Part shown: piece after piece, positions 52,513-61,392 of the stretch | Layout of the letters: the number at the start of each line of letters is the position of its first letter | How positions within the stretch are numbered: the first letter of the stretch is position 1 | Origin: Pseudomonas vancouverensis | GTDB lineage: Bacteria > Pseudomonadota > Gammaproteobacteria > Pseudomonadales > Pseudomonadaceae | Direction: 5' to 3' | Assembly (NCBI RefSeq): GCF_004348895.1 | Contig: NZ_RRZK01000011.1 | Location: 1 to 64,000 of the forward strand | DNA length: 64,000 nt | Program-made: the position numbers and the translations under genes | The notes under the pieces: generated by a model | Told to the model about the DNA's origin: nothing | What the model saw: the letters and a program-made list of their open reading frames with translations, nothing else | Databases searched by the model: none

Positions 52513-54717
52513 ATGGAAATCAAGGTCAACTTTCTCGACAACCTTCGACTTGAGGCCAAGTTCGACGACTTCACGGTGATCGCCGACCAGCCAATTCGCT
52601 ACAAGGGCGATGGCTCGGCCCCGGGACCGTTCGACTACTTCCTGGCCTCGTCGGCCCTGTGCGCGGCGTACTTCGTGAAGCTGTACTGCGAAACCCGCAA
52701 CATTCCCACCGACAACATTCGCCTGTCGCAGAACAACATCGTCGACCCGGAAAACCGCTACAACCAGATCTTCAAGATCCAGGTCGAGCTGCCGGCGGAC
52801 ATCTCGGCCAAGGACCGTCAGGGCATCCTGCGTTCCATCGACCGCTGCACGGTAAAAAAAGTCGTGCAGACCGGGCCCGAGTTCGTGATCGAGGAAGTCG
52901 AGAACCTCGACGCCGATGCCCAGGCGTTGCTGATGCCGAGCTCGGTGTCCGACGGCGGTACTTACATCGCCGGCAAGGACCTGCCGCTGGAGCAGACCAT
53001 CGCCAACATGTCGGGCATTCTCGCCGACCTTGGGATGAAGATCGAAATCGCTTCGTGGCGCAACATCGTGCCCAATGTCTGGTCCCTGCACATCCGTGAC
53101 GCGCATTCGCCGATGTGCTTCACCAACGGCAAGGGTTCGACCAAGGAAAGCGCCCTGGCCTCGGCATTGGGCGAGTTCATCGAGCGCCTGAACTGCAACT
53201 TCTTCTACAACGACCAGTTCTGGGGCGAGGAGATCGCCAATGCGCCGTTCGTGCATTACCCGGACGAGCGCTGGTTCAAGCCTGGCGCGAAAGACGAACT
53301 GCCGACCGAGATCCTCGACGAATACTGCCTGAAGATCTACGACCGCGAGGGCGAGTTGCGTGGCTCGCACCTGTACGACACCAACTCCGGTAATACCCAG
53401 CGCGGCATTTGCTCGCTGCCGTTTGTGCGCCAGTCGGACAACGAAGTGGTGTACTTCCCGTCCAACCTGATCGAAAACCTCTACCTGAGCAACGGCATGA
53501 GCGCCGGCAACACCCTGGCCGAAGCGCAGGTGCAGTGCCTGTCGGAAATCTTCGAGCGGGCGGTGAAACGCGAAATCCTCGAAGGCGAGATGGCGTTGCC
53601 GGATGTGCCGCAGGAGGTGCTGGCCAAGTACCCGGGCATTCTGGCGGGTATCAAGGGCCTGGAAGAGCAGGGCTTCCCGGTGCTGGTCAAGGATGCGTCG
53701 CTGGGCGGTGAGTTCCCGGTGATGTGCGTGACCCTGATGAACCCGCGCACCGGCGGCGTGTTCGCTTCGTTCGGCGCCCACCCAAGCTTTGAAGTGGCGC
53801 TGGAGCGCAGTCTTACCGAATTGCTGCAAGGCCGCAGTTTCGAAGGCCTGAACGATTTGCCGCAACCGACTTTCTCGGGTCAGGCGGTCACCGAGCCGAA
53901 CAACTTCGTCGAGCACTTCATCGACTCCAGCGGTGTGGTGTCGTGGCGCTTCTTCAGCGCCCAGTCCGATTACGAGTTCGTCGAGTGGGATTTCTCCGGC
54001 CAGGGCGAAGACTCCAACGCCGAGGAAGCCTCGACCCTGTTCGGCATCCTCGAAGACATGGGCAAGGAAGTCTACATGGCGGTCTACGAGCACATCGGTG
54101 CCAAGGCCTGCCGCATCCTGGTGCCGGACTACTCGGAAATCTATCCGGTCGAAGACCTGATCTGGGACAACACCAACAAGGCCCTGCAATTCCGAGCCGA
54201 CATCCTCAACCTGCACAACCTGAGCAAGGTCGGCCTGCGCAACCTGGCCAAGGGCCTGGAAAACGCCGAGCTGGACGATTACACCGACATCACCACGCTG
54301 ATCGGCATCGAGTTCGACGACAACACGCCGTGGGGCAAGCTGACCATCCTCGAACTGCGCCTGCTGATCTATCTCGCGCTGCAGAAGTACGAGCAGGCCA
54401 AGGACCTGGTCGAAGCCTTCCTGCAGTACAACGACAACACCGTCGAGCGCGGCCTGTTTTACCAGGCGGTGAACGTGGTGCTGGAGATGGAGCTGGACGA
54501 AGACCTGGAACTGGCCGACTACGAAGTCAACTTCCGTCGCATGTTCGGCGACGAGCGCATGGACGCCGCCATCGGTTCGGTGAACGGCAGCGTGCGCTTC
54601 CACGGCCTGACCCCGACCAGCATGAAGCTGGAAGGCCTCGACCGCCATCTGCGCCTGATCGACAGCTACAAGAAACTGCACGCGGCGCGGGCCAGTGTGA
54701 CGGCTTCGTCGCGCTGA
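52513..54717 (+). CDS. OsmC-domain / YcaO-domain fusion protein
   Basis: The 734-residue protein begins with an OsmC-like domain (about 1-150; FTVIADQPIRYKGDGSAPGP, LASSALCAAYFVKLYCE). A full YcaO domain (about 175-580) follows, with ATP-site glutamates in ALASALGEFIERLN and VQCLSEIFERAVKREI. A C-terminal helical extension ends near 734. E. coli YcaO is about 586 residues and lacks the OsmC part; it has been linked to RimO-dependent modification of ribosomal protein S12. No RiPP precursor or partner enzymes are adjacent. I set the start at MEIKVNF; the ribosome site is weak, and the frame is open 14 codons upstream. Confidence 0.9.
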   Translation: MEIKVNFLDNLRLEAKFDDFTVIADQPIRYKGDGSAPGPFDYFLASSALCAAYFVKLYCETRNIPTDNIRLSQNNIVDPENRYNQIFKIQVELPADISAKDRQGILRSIDRCTVKKVVQTGPEFVIEEVENLDADAQALLMPSSVSDGGTYIAGKDLPLEQTIANMSGILADLGMKIEIASWRNIVPNVWSLHIRDAHSPMCFTNGKGSTKESALASALGEFIERLNCNFFYNDQFWGEEIANAPFVHYPDERWFKPGAKDELPTEILDEYCLKIYDREGELRGSHLYDTNSGNTQRGICSLPFVRQSDNEVVYFPSNLIENLYLSNGMSAGNTLAEAQVQCLSEIFERAVKREILEGEMALPDVPQEVLAKYPGILAGIKGLEEQGFPVLVKDASLGGEFPVMCVTLMNPRTGGVFASFGAHPSFEVALERSLTELLQGRSFEGLNDLPQPTFSGQAVTEPNNFVEHFIDSSGVVSWRFFSAQSDYEFVEWDFSGQGEDSNAEEASTLFGILEDMGKEVYMAVYEHIGAKACRILVPDYSEIYPVEDLIWDNTNKALQFRADILNLHNLSKVGLRNLAKGLENAELDDYTDITTLIGIEFDDNTPWGKLTILELRLLIYLALQKYEQAKDLVEAFLQYNDNTVERGLFYQAVNVVLEMELDEDLELADYEVNFRRMFGDERMDAAIGSVNGSVRFHGLTPTSMKLEGLDRHLRLIDSYKKLHAARASVTASSR

Positions 54718-54730
54718 ACGGACGCACTTT

Positions 54731-54756
54731 CTGTAGGAGCCGGCTTGCTCCTACAG
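54731..54756 (+). terminator. REP-like hairpin after the OsmC-YcaO gene
   Basis: CTGTAGGAGC pairs with GCTCCTACAG across CGGCTT, between two convergent genes. It is a single REP element that may also end transcription. Confidence 0.5.
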
Positions 54757-54768
54757 GGGAGAAGGCAA

Positions 54769-55503
54769 TCACACCTCGATGTGCAGCCTCTGTCTTTTCT
54801 GGTCCGGATCTGTTTCGGACTTTTTGTGCAGTTGATCCAGCCAGGAATCTGAACTGCTCAGGTCAAGCGCACCCTTGTTCAGCAACAACCCATAGTCGAT
54901 CAGCTTGTGAAAGTTGCTCAGGTCCAGGGTCACCTTGCCTTCGAACTGTGGCTTGTCCAGCTGGACCATTTCGATCACCAGTTTGGCGTGCTTGAGGGTC
55001 AAGGGTTGCAAGCCTTTGGTCTCGTTCAGCAGGGCGGTCAGGATTTCCTCATCCCGGGCGGTCAGCGTATTGGGAGGCGAGGTGACTTTCAGCTGGCCGT
55101 CCTCGCTGACCGTGAAACCGGTGGCGAGGTGTGCCAGGCCTGACCACTGGCTTTGCAGGTTTTGCTTGAAGTTGGCGTAGAGATCTTCCATTTCACGGAG
55201 GGCGATTCCGGCCTGGATTTCTTTGCCGAGGAGGAAGTAGCCTTTGGTTCTTTTTAGCTGCATACCTACTCCAAAATCATCAGGGGTCAGGTTGTTCGCC
55301 TCTAAAAATGCATCCAGCGCATCCACATCTTCGCTGGTGATTCCTTTTTGCTCTGAGCGACGCATAAGTATGTCGATGGCCAGCATTGCTCTTTTTTCAT
55401 CAACTCCCGGTATTTCAACCTTATCGGACTTGGGGGTTTCCAAAAAAGTCTTTGCGACTTGCGAAAACGCAATTTGAAGCGATATAGCACCTGTTACGTT
55501 CAT
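54769..55503 (-). CDS. hypothetical protein of an AT-richer island
   Basis: This 244-residue soluble protein is predicted mainly alpha-helical. Charged helical stretches include MLAIDILMRRSEQKG and FLEANNLTPDDFGVGMQLKR. The tail is LLLNKGALDLSSSDSW, then LDQLHKKSETDPDQKRQRLH. I recognise no domain or signal peptide. A frameshifted copy of its 3' part lies at 56709-56907. Base composition is lower in GC than neighbouring genes, which is consistent with transfer. The ATG has GAGAG upstream. It faces the OsmC-YcaO gene. Confidence 0.72.
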   Translation of the reverse strand: MNVTGAISLQIAFSQVAKTFLETPKSDKVEIPGVDEKRAMLAIDILMRRSEQKGITSEDVDALDAFLEANNLTPDDFGVGMQLKRTKGYFLLGKEIQAGIALREMEDLYANFKQNLQSQWSGLAHLATGFTVSEDGQLKVTSPPNTLTARDEEILTALLNETKGLQPLTLKHAKLVIEMVQLDKPQFEGKVTLDLSNFHKLIDYGLLLNKGALDLSSSDSWLDQLHKKSETDPDQKRQRLHIEV

Positions 55504-55753
55504 TTCAATCTCTCATGGCAGGAGGGGTCTAATGACTTAACGGCCAGTTCCTGAATTGGATGACCTGATAAACATGTAGGAATAATCCGAACAGGAAGTA
55601 GGTGCTTTCACATGTGCCGTTTTTATTGGAGTTGTATACATATCTACCGCTTCTCACCTTGGGCAGGTCGATCAAATGCAGATGCCATTTTGGTGGAGAA
55701 ACTCCGGGAATTTTTGATTTCCGGTATCTGGTTTAAATGATGAGAGCGTTGCT
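55504..55753. other. AT-rich intergenic region
   Basis: The 250 bases between the two divergent island genes are richer in A and T than the surroundings. They contain a short symmetric segment, GGGAATTTTTGATTTCC, at 55706-55722. No gene is supported here. Confidence 0.4.
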
Positions 55754-56626
55754 ATGTGGATTACTTCAATTAAAAAGTTTTGGTTGAAACTGGTATTTTT
55801 GTTTGGGGGGGGATTGTTGGTAGCAGGTACAGCGGGGGCGATGTCTTTCATGAGTGGGGCGGCTGTGTCGGGTGTTGCGACTCAAATCACGTTGATGCCA
55901 GCGGTGCTGCCGGACAAACTCAACACTCTGGTGGAGGGACTGGCTGACGAGACGGAAGTGAAGCACTACAGTTTCACTTCAGTTCGGGGACAGGACGTAT
56001 TGATCCATGCACACGTGAAGAACAACCGACCTTTGACTGTGGAATATAATCACGAAGGAAACTGGTCGGTTATTCCTTGGGGAGAGGCTTTAAAGTTGAC
56101 AGGGTTGGCGCCTGATCAGGAGGTTCAGGTTCGTATCTCGAAGAAACCGTCCAATGCTTTCGTAGCGGGGGATACCTATATTCTTGAATTGGGTTCAGCG
56201 CCTTATTACGCAGACAGCCGAGTCCGGGGTGATGCCGCTGAGATACCACTCTACTGGGCAACCACTCAGGCATACCGGGTTTTGAACTGGTCAGTCTTGT
56301 TGAAGGACTCGACAGGTCATCCGGTCGAAGGCGCTACTGCGACTTTGATCTTGAACAAAGGTGGAACTGATATTCCTTTCCCTCTTGTAACGGATAGTAC
56401 CGGAAGCGCAGCCGATGCCATTCAGTTGGGCAGTTGTCACGGTCTTCTGACCTCCAACCCGTTCTGGACCAGCAGTGGCAAATACCGCTACAAATGGGAA
56501 GTGGAATACAACCGCGGATATTGGCTGATTCAGGTTCAAGGTAAAGAGGCCTCCGGAGTCGGGGGCCATAACGTACCGAACGTTTCCTTTGCGCAGATTT
56601 GCTATCAAAGAATGTTGCGCAGCTAA
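55754..56626 (+). CDS. uncharacterised exported or membrane-anchored protein
   Basis: The 290-residue protein has an N-terminal hydrophobic segment (KLVFLFGGGLLVAGTAGAMS, about 12-31) that is either a signal peptide or an anchor. The mature part seems all-beta, with a middle piece like a bacterial Ig/CNA-B repeat (LKDSTGHPVEGATATLILNK). The C-terminus has two cysteines (LGSCHGLL and QICYQRMLRS). No enzyme motif is evident. Codon use is AT-richer than flanking genes. It lies between a hypothetical gene and a frameshifted remnant of that gene. Confidence 0.7.
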   Translation: MWITSIKKFWLKLVFLFGGGLLVAGTAGAMSFMSGAAVSGVATQITLMPAVLPDKLNTLVEGLADETEVKHYSFTSVRGQDVLIHAHVKNNRPLTVEYNHEGNWSVIPWGEALKLTGLAPDQEVQVRISKKPSNAFVAGDTYILELGSAPYYADSRVRGDAAEIPLYWATTQAYRVLNWSVLLKDSTGHPVEGATATLILNKGGTDIPFPLVTDSTGSAADAIQLGSCHGLLTSNPFWTSSGKYRYKWEVEYNRGYWLIQVQGKEASGVGGHNVPNVSFAQICYQRMLRS

Positions 56627-56708
56627 ATCGTTGTGTTCCCGGCGAAGCGAAGGTTCACAAACGTTTTGTCGGGATTCTTCAAGCTATCAGAGCCAGATGC
56701 AGGCTCTG

Positions 56709-56907
56709 TCATTTCTGTTCCGGATCCTCCTCGGATTTCTTGTGCAGTTGGCCCAGCCAGGGACCCTCTGCTCAGCTCAAACGTTCCATTGTTCAGCAAC
56801 GATCCGGAGCGAATCAGCTTGAGTTGGAGGCATCCGAACAGTTTGCAGGCGCTTTCGAATGTGCTGTTTTCCGCCATGGAAAGCGCTTGTATTGTCATTT
56901 CGGTCAA
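56709..56907 (-). pseudogene. frameshifted remnant of a paralogue of the 54769 gene
   Basis: This stretch aligns with the 3' end of the gene at 54769-55503. CTGAACAA followed by CTGAGCAG, GGCTGG, CAACTGCACAA, TCCGA and GATCCGGA occur in the same order. It has lost two bases after GAGCAG. In the restored frame it reads WLGQLHKKSEEDPEQK and then a stop, versus WLDQLHKKSETDPDQK in the intact gene. The 5' portion is missing or diverged, and the unrepaired frame reads through in different residues. It fills most of the 397-base gap between 56626 and 57024; nothing else is supported there. Confidence 0.8.
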
Positions 56908-57023
56908 TATTTTCTCGGGTGTTACTGAAAAATAATTCAGTTAATGCCTTTCCTGTTATTGAATGTATTTTCAGTATCGCCTAGCATCGCCTCCGCCTGA
57001 CAAGAACAAGATGAGGTGTTGCG

Positions 57024-58520
57024 GTGGCAGATTTGAAAGACCAGGCCTACTGGCTTGCACAAGCGAAAACGCTCGAGATCGAAGGCCGGGCGTTTGTCGA
57101 TGGCGTCTATGTCGACGCCCACAGTCGTGAGACCTTCTACTCCTACAGCCCGATCGATACCGCGCCGTTGGCCGCGGTTGCCCGGTGTGAAAGCGTCGAT
57201 GTTGATCGTGCGGTAGCGGCAGCGCGGCGCAGTTTTGAGGCTGGGGTCTGGGCAGGGCTGGCCCCCGGCGAACGCAAGGCTGTGCTGTTGAAATGGGCCG
57301 CCTTGCTCGAAGCGCACACTGAAGAACTGGCCTTGCTGGAAACCCTGGACAGCGGCAAGCCCATCGCCGATACCCTTGGCGGAGATCTGCCCGGAACCAT
57401 TTACTGCCTGCGCTGGTTTGCCGAGTTGATCGACAAGGTGCACGGCGAGGTACCCGCGACATCCCCAGCGTTTTTCGGCACCGTCACGCAACAGCCCATG
57501 GGCGTTGTGGCGGCGGTCGTGCCCTGGAACTACCCCTTGCTGATGGCGGCCTGGAAGTTCGCTCCGGCCCTGGCGGCCGGTAACAGTGTGGTCCTCAAGC
57601 CCTCGGAAAAGACCCCGCTCAGCGCCTTGCGTATTGCCGCACTGGCGATGGAGGCGGGGATGCCTGCGGGTGTGTTCAACGTGGTCCCCGGCGACGGTTC
57701 TGCCGGGCGGGACCTGAGCCTGCATGGCGATGTCGACTGCATTGCCTTTACCGGTTCGGGCAAGGTCGGGCGCGAGATTGCCAAGAATGCCGCGGCCTCC
57801 AACCTCAAGCGAGTGTGGCTGGAGCTGGGTGGCAAGTCGGCCAATATCGTCATGGCCGATTGTCCGGACATCACCCAGGCTGCGCATTCTGCGGCCGCTG
57901 CGATCTTCGCCAACATGGGGCAGGTGTGCAGTGCCGGTTCACGGCTGCTGGTGCAGCGCTCCATTCTTGACTCACTGATTCCGGTGTTGCTTGAGGCCAC
58001 CGACGCCTGGCTGCCTGGCCATCCACTGGACCCGAACAGCGTTACCGGCGCCATCATCGACGGTGTGCAGTTCGAGCGTGTCTGCGAATACATCGACATC
58101 GGCCAGCAGGAAGCGCAACTGCTCAAGGGCGGGCAGGCACTGTCGGATATCGCCTCGGGCGCTTATCTGCAACCGACGATTTTCCTCGCCCGGGACGCCT
58201 CGGCCCGTATCGCCCGCGAAGAAATTTTCGGCCCGGTGCTGGTGGTCTTTGCCTTCGACACCCTGGAGGAGGCGATCGCGATCGCCAATCAGACCGAGTA
58301 CGGCCTGGCGGCGGCGATCTGGTCCTCCGATCTGAAGACGATCCACCACGCCACCCGGCAACTGAAAGCGGGCACGGTCTGGGTCAACTGTTATGACGAA
58401 CTGGTGGACATGAACTTCCCCTTTGGCGGCTTCAAGGAGTCCGGTAATGGCCGGGATAACTCCGCCCATGCCCTGGGCAAATACACCGAACTGAAATCCA
58501 CCATCGTGCGTTGCGCTTGA
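57024..58520 (+). CDS. aldehyde dehydrogenase, PuuC-like
   Basis: The 498-residue enzyme has VPWNYPLLMAAWKFAPALAA near 170, the general-base Glu in LKRVWLELGGKSANIV near 268 and the catalytic Cys in FANMGQVCSAGSRLLV near 302. EIFGPVLVVFAF is typical of the family. Overall pattern resembles PuuC/betaine-aldehyde-type enzymes that oxidise amino aldehydes. GTG start with GAGG seven bases upstream. It is first in a three-gene operon with an iron alcohol dehydrogenase and a permease. Confidence 0.94.
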   Translation: MADLKDQAYWLAQAKTLEIEGRAFVDGVYVDAHSRETFYSYSPIDTAPLAAVARCESVDVDRAVAAARRSFEAGVWAGLAPGERKAVLLKWAALLEAHTEELALLETLDSGKPIADTLGGDLPGTIYCLRWFAELIDKVHGEVPATSPAFFGTVTQQPMGVVAAVVPWNYPLLMAAWKFAPALAAGNSVVLKPSEKTPLSALRIAALAMEAGMPAGVFNVVPGDGSAGRDLSLHGDVDCIAFTGSGKVGREIAKNAAASNLKRVWLELGGKSANIVMADCPDITQAAHSAAAAIFANMGQVCSAGSRLLVQRSILDSLIPVLLEATDAWLPGHPLDPNSVTGAIIDGVQFERVCEYIDIGQQEAQLLKGGQALSDIASGAYLQPTIFLARDASARIAREEIFGPVLVVFAFDTLEEAIAIANQTEYGLAAAIWSSDLKTIHHATRQLKAGTVWVNCYDELVDMNFPFGGFKESGNGRDNSAHALGKYTELKSTIVRCA

Positions 58521-58530
58521 GGTAAACCCC

Positions 58531-59715
58531 ATGGAAAACAATCTATCAGCGTTGAACCGGCAAACGTGGACCGTGCCGTTGCCGATGGAGTATGGCCCGG
58601 GAGCCCGTCACCAATTGGTGGAACTGTGCCGGGCATTCAACATCTCCCGGCCGATCATCATCACTGACCAGGGCTCGTTGAGCCTGCCGTTCGTGGGCCA
58701 GATGCAACAGGCGCTGACCGATGCCGGCCTGGTGTGCGGGGTGTACGGCGGGATCGAACCCAACCCCACGGACACCTCGGTGATCGCCGGCGCGGCGGCT
58801 TATCAGGCATGGGAGGCCGACGGCATCATCGCCCTGGGCGGCGGCAGTGGTCTGGACGGCGGCAAGGCCGTGGCCCTGATTGCCCGGCAAACCCGCTGCG
58901 ATCTGTGGACATTCGATTTCGATAAGCCGGTGCCGAGTGGTTTCAGTGCCGCCGATTTCCCGCCGGTGATCACCATCCCGACCACCGCCGGGACCGGTGC
59001 CGAAACCGAAAGCACGGCGATGCTCACCGACACCGCTCGTGGCATCAAGGGCTGTGTGTGGCACCCGCGAGCGCGACCGGCAGCGGTGATCCTCGACCCG
59101 GAACTGACCCGGAGCCTGCCGGCTAACCTCACGGCATGGACCGGTTGCGATGCGATCATTCATGCACTGGAAGCCTACTTTGTGCCCAATTTCAACCCGC
59201 TCAGCGACGGTGCAGCGTTGCAGGCGCTGAACCTGCTCTGGAGTTCGATCGACACGGCCGTCCACCAGGGGCAGGACCTCGAAGCCCGGGGCAAGATGCT
59301 GATTGGCTCGTGCCTGGCGGGTGTCGGCTTTCTCAAGGGGTTGGGGCTGGTGCACGCGCTCAGTCACATGGTCGGTGCCACCTACAACACCCACCACGGT
59401 CTAACCAACGCGATCATCCTGCCGGTGGTGTTGCGCTTCAACCGGGCCGAGATCATGCCAAGGCTCAAGCCGGTCGCCCAGGCGATGGACCTGCCGGATG
59501 CGCGCTTCGAGACCTTCTACAGCGCCATTTGCACCTTGCTCGACCGCCTGAATATTCCCAAGTCGCTGTCTGAACTGGGTGTCAATCACGCGGACATCAG
59601 CGCGGTGGCACGCAAGGCCATGGGCGACCCCGCACGCTTGACCAACCCCCGCGACAGCACCCTGCAAGATCTCGAGATCCTGCTGGCCCAGGCCATCGAT
59701 CAGGGTCGCGACTGA
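58531..59715 (+). CDS. iron-containing alcohol dehydrogenase
   Basis: The 394-residue group III dehydrogenase has IIALGGGSGLDGGKAVAL (about 97-114) and IPTTAGTGAETESTAML. The metal ligands lie in AWTGCDAIIHALEAYF (Asp, His) and LGLVHALSHMVGATYNTHHG (His residues). It should oxidise a primary alcohol to the aldehyde consumed by the upstream gene product. GAGG precedes ATG, ten bases after the aldehyde dehydrogenase stop. It is paralogous in type to the gene at 41071. Confidence 0.92.
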   Translation: MENNLSALNRQTWTVPLPMEYGPGARHQLVELCRAFNISRPIIITDQGSLSLPFVGQMQQALTDAGLVCGVYGGIEPNPTDTSVIAGAAAYQAWEADGIIALGGGSGLDGGKAVALIARQTRCDLWTFDFDKPVPSGFSAADFPPVITIPTTAGTGAETESTAMLTDTARGIKGCVWHPRARPAAVILDPELTRSLPANLTAWTGCDAIIHALEAYFVPNFNPLSDGAALQALNLLWSSIDTAVHQGQDLEARGKMLIGSCLAGVGFLKGLGLVHALSHMVGATYNTHHGLTNAIILPVVLRFNRAEIMPRLKPVAQAMDLPDARFETFYSAICTLLDRLNIPKSLSELGVNHADISAVARKAMGDPARLTNPRDSTLQDLEILLAQAIDQGRD

Positions 59716-59772
59716 CCACGCATTTCAACGTTTTGCCGTGCAATCAAACCAACAATAAAAGGTGCAACCGAG

Positions 59773-61218
59773 ATGTCTGTCTCCAGCGAAGCCTCGTCCA
59801 AAGGACGCCTGAACCTTGAAACACGCTCCATCGATTACGTCCCGCTCGCCGAGCGCCACGGCAAGGCCTGGCACCTGTGGCCGATCTGGTTTTGCGGCGA
59901 GGCGCACCTGACCACCCTGGCCGTCGGCATCATCGGCATCGGTATGGGCGCCAACCTGTTCTGGTCGGCGGTGGCGATCTTCCTCGGCTGCGCCTTCGGC
60001 ACCCTGTTCATGGCCGGTCACTCGACCCAGGGCCCGCAAATGGGCCTGCCGCAGCTGATTCAATCACGGCCGCAGTTCGGTTATCTGGGGGCGTTGCTGG
60101 TGTACGTAGTGGCCATCGCCACCTACGTCGGCTACAACGCCTTCAACCAGTTGCTGGTCGGGCAAACCCTGCATGAACTGTTCAACGCGCCGGAACAAGG
60201 CTCGGCGATCGCCTTTTCGTTGCTGGCGATCATCATGGCGATTGCCGGTTACAACACCTTTCACAAGGTGCAGCGAGTCCTCGCATTCGTGCTGATCGCG
60301 GTGATGCTGGTGTTCACCGCCGGGCTATTGTTCTTCGTCAAACTGCCGGCCGAGCAGTTGAGCGTTTCCGGGTTCAAGGCGACGCCGTTCCTCGCGCAGT
60401 TCTTTGTTGCCGCGGCCTATCAGTTGAGCTGGGCGATTTATGTCTCCGACTACTCGCGCTATCTGCCGCCGAATGTCAGCGTCAAGTCGTCGTTCTGGTG
60501 GACCTACCTGGGCGCGATGATTGGTGGCGTCTGGATGATGTTGATCGGTGCTCTGGCGGCGGCACTGAGCCCGGGACAAAATCTGGCCAAAGGCCTGGTG
60601 ATGCTGGGCAACATGCTCTTCAGCGGTTTTGGTGAGTTCCTGTTGATCCTCGCTGTTCTGAGCCTGGTGACCAGCGCCGCGCAGAACTTCTACGGCGCCT
60701 CCATCACCCTGTTGAGCATTGCCGACACGATCAAGAGCCAGACCTCGACCTTGCTCAAGCGCATCGCCTCGATGCTGCTGGTGGGCGGCACCGCGATAGC
60801 CATCGCGATGACGGCCTCGGACAATTTCGTCAAGGATTTCGGTGATTTCCTCGCGATCCTCCTGTACCTGTTCACCCCATGGACGGCGATCAACCTGGTG
60901 GACTTCTACAAGGTGCGTCACGGCAAGTTTTCCATTACCGAGATCTTCAAGCCAGACGGCATTTACGGGCGCTGGAACTGGCGCGGCATCGGCGCCTATA
61001 TCGCCGGGTTTGTGGCCATGCTGCCGTTTTCCAGCACCGGTTTGTACACCGGTTACGTGACCACGCTGCTCGATGGTGCCGACATCAGCATGCTGATCGG
61101 GCTGGTGGTTTCCGCACTGGTTTACTACTGGCTGTGCCGCTCGCAGAACATCCAGCAGGAACTGGCGCAGATCGATCACCTGGACAAGGATCTGGAAAGC
61201 GCGCTGCCCGCCAACTGA
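59773..61218 (+). CDS. NCS1-family (purine-cytosine-permease-type) transporter
   Basis: The 481-residue inner-membrane protein has about twelve helices. IWFCGEAHLTTLAVGIIGIG near 38 is an NCS1-type start, and AYQLSWAIYVSDYSRYLPPN near 215 is the signature that is often seen in cytosine/allantoin/amine permeases. It is 57 bases after the alcohol dehydrogenase gene and in the same direction, so it probably brings in the alcohol or its precursor. The substrate cannot be stated from sequence. Confidence 0.9.
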   Translation: MSVSSEASSKGRLNLETRSIDYVPLAERHGKAWHLWPIWFCGEAHLTTLAVGIIGIGMGANLFWSAVAIFLGCAFGTLFMAGHSTQGPQMGLPQLIQSRPQFGYLGALLVYVVAIATYVGYNAFNQLLVGQTLHELFNAPEQGSAIAFSLLAIIMAIAGYNTFHKVQRVLAFVLIAVMLVFTAGLLFFVKLPAEQLSVSGFKATPFLAQFFVAAAYQLSWAIYVSDYSRYLPPNVSVKSSFWWTYLGAMIGGVWMMLIGALAAALSPGQNLAKGLVMLGNMLFSGFGEFLLILAVLSLVTSAAQNFYGASITLLSIADTIKSQTSTLLKRIASMLLVGGTAIAIAMTASDNFVKDFGDFLAILLYLFTPWTAINLVDFYKVRHGKFSITEIFKPDGIYGRWNWRGIGAYIAGFVAMLPFSSTGLYTGYVTTLLDGADISMLIGLVVSALVYYWLCRSQNIQQELAQIDHLDKDLESALPAN

Positions 61219-61232
61219 CCTCGCTGCCCATG

Positions 61233-61267
61233 ACTCACCGCCAGCAATGGGCGGTGAGTTTTTTATT
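61233..61267 (+). terminator. intrinsic terminator after the permease gene
   Basis: ACTCACCGCC pairs with GGGCGGTGAGT across a short loop (AGCAAT) and is followed by a run of T. It closes the ALDH-ADH-permease operon. Confidence 0.9.
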
Positions 61268-61392
61268 TCTGTACTTCACCTCCAGCGTTGAAACTTCAGA
61301 TCTGCGGATTTCCTGCGACCGGCCTGGCAAAAAGTTGCTAAATTGGCGCCTCGTCCAAATCGATAGACGCCCCGTAAAGCACAGGTTGATGA

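Noticed and set aside
52513..54717. RiPP biosynthesis cluster based on the YcaO domain
   Set aside because: No precursor peptide, dehydrogenase, protease or exporter is adjacent, and the OsmC-YcaO fusion belongs to the non-RiPP group.
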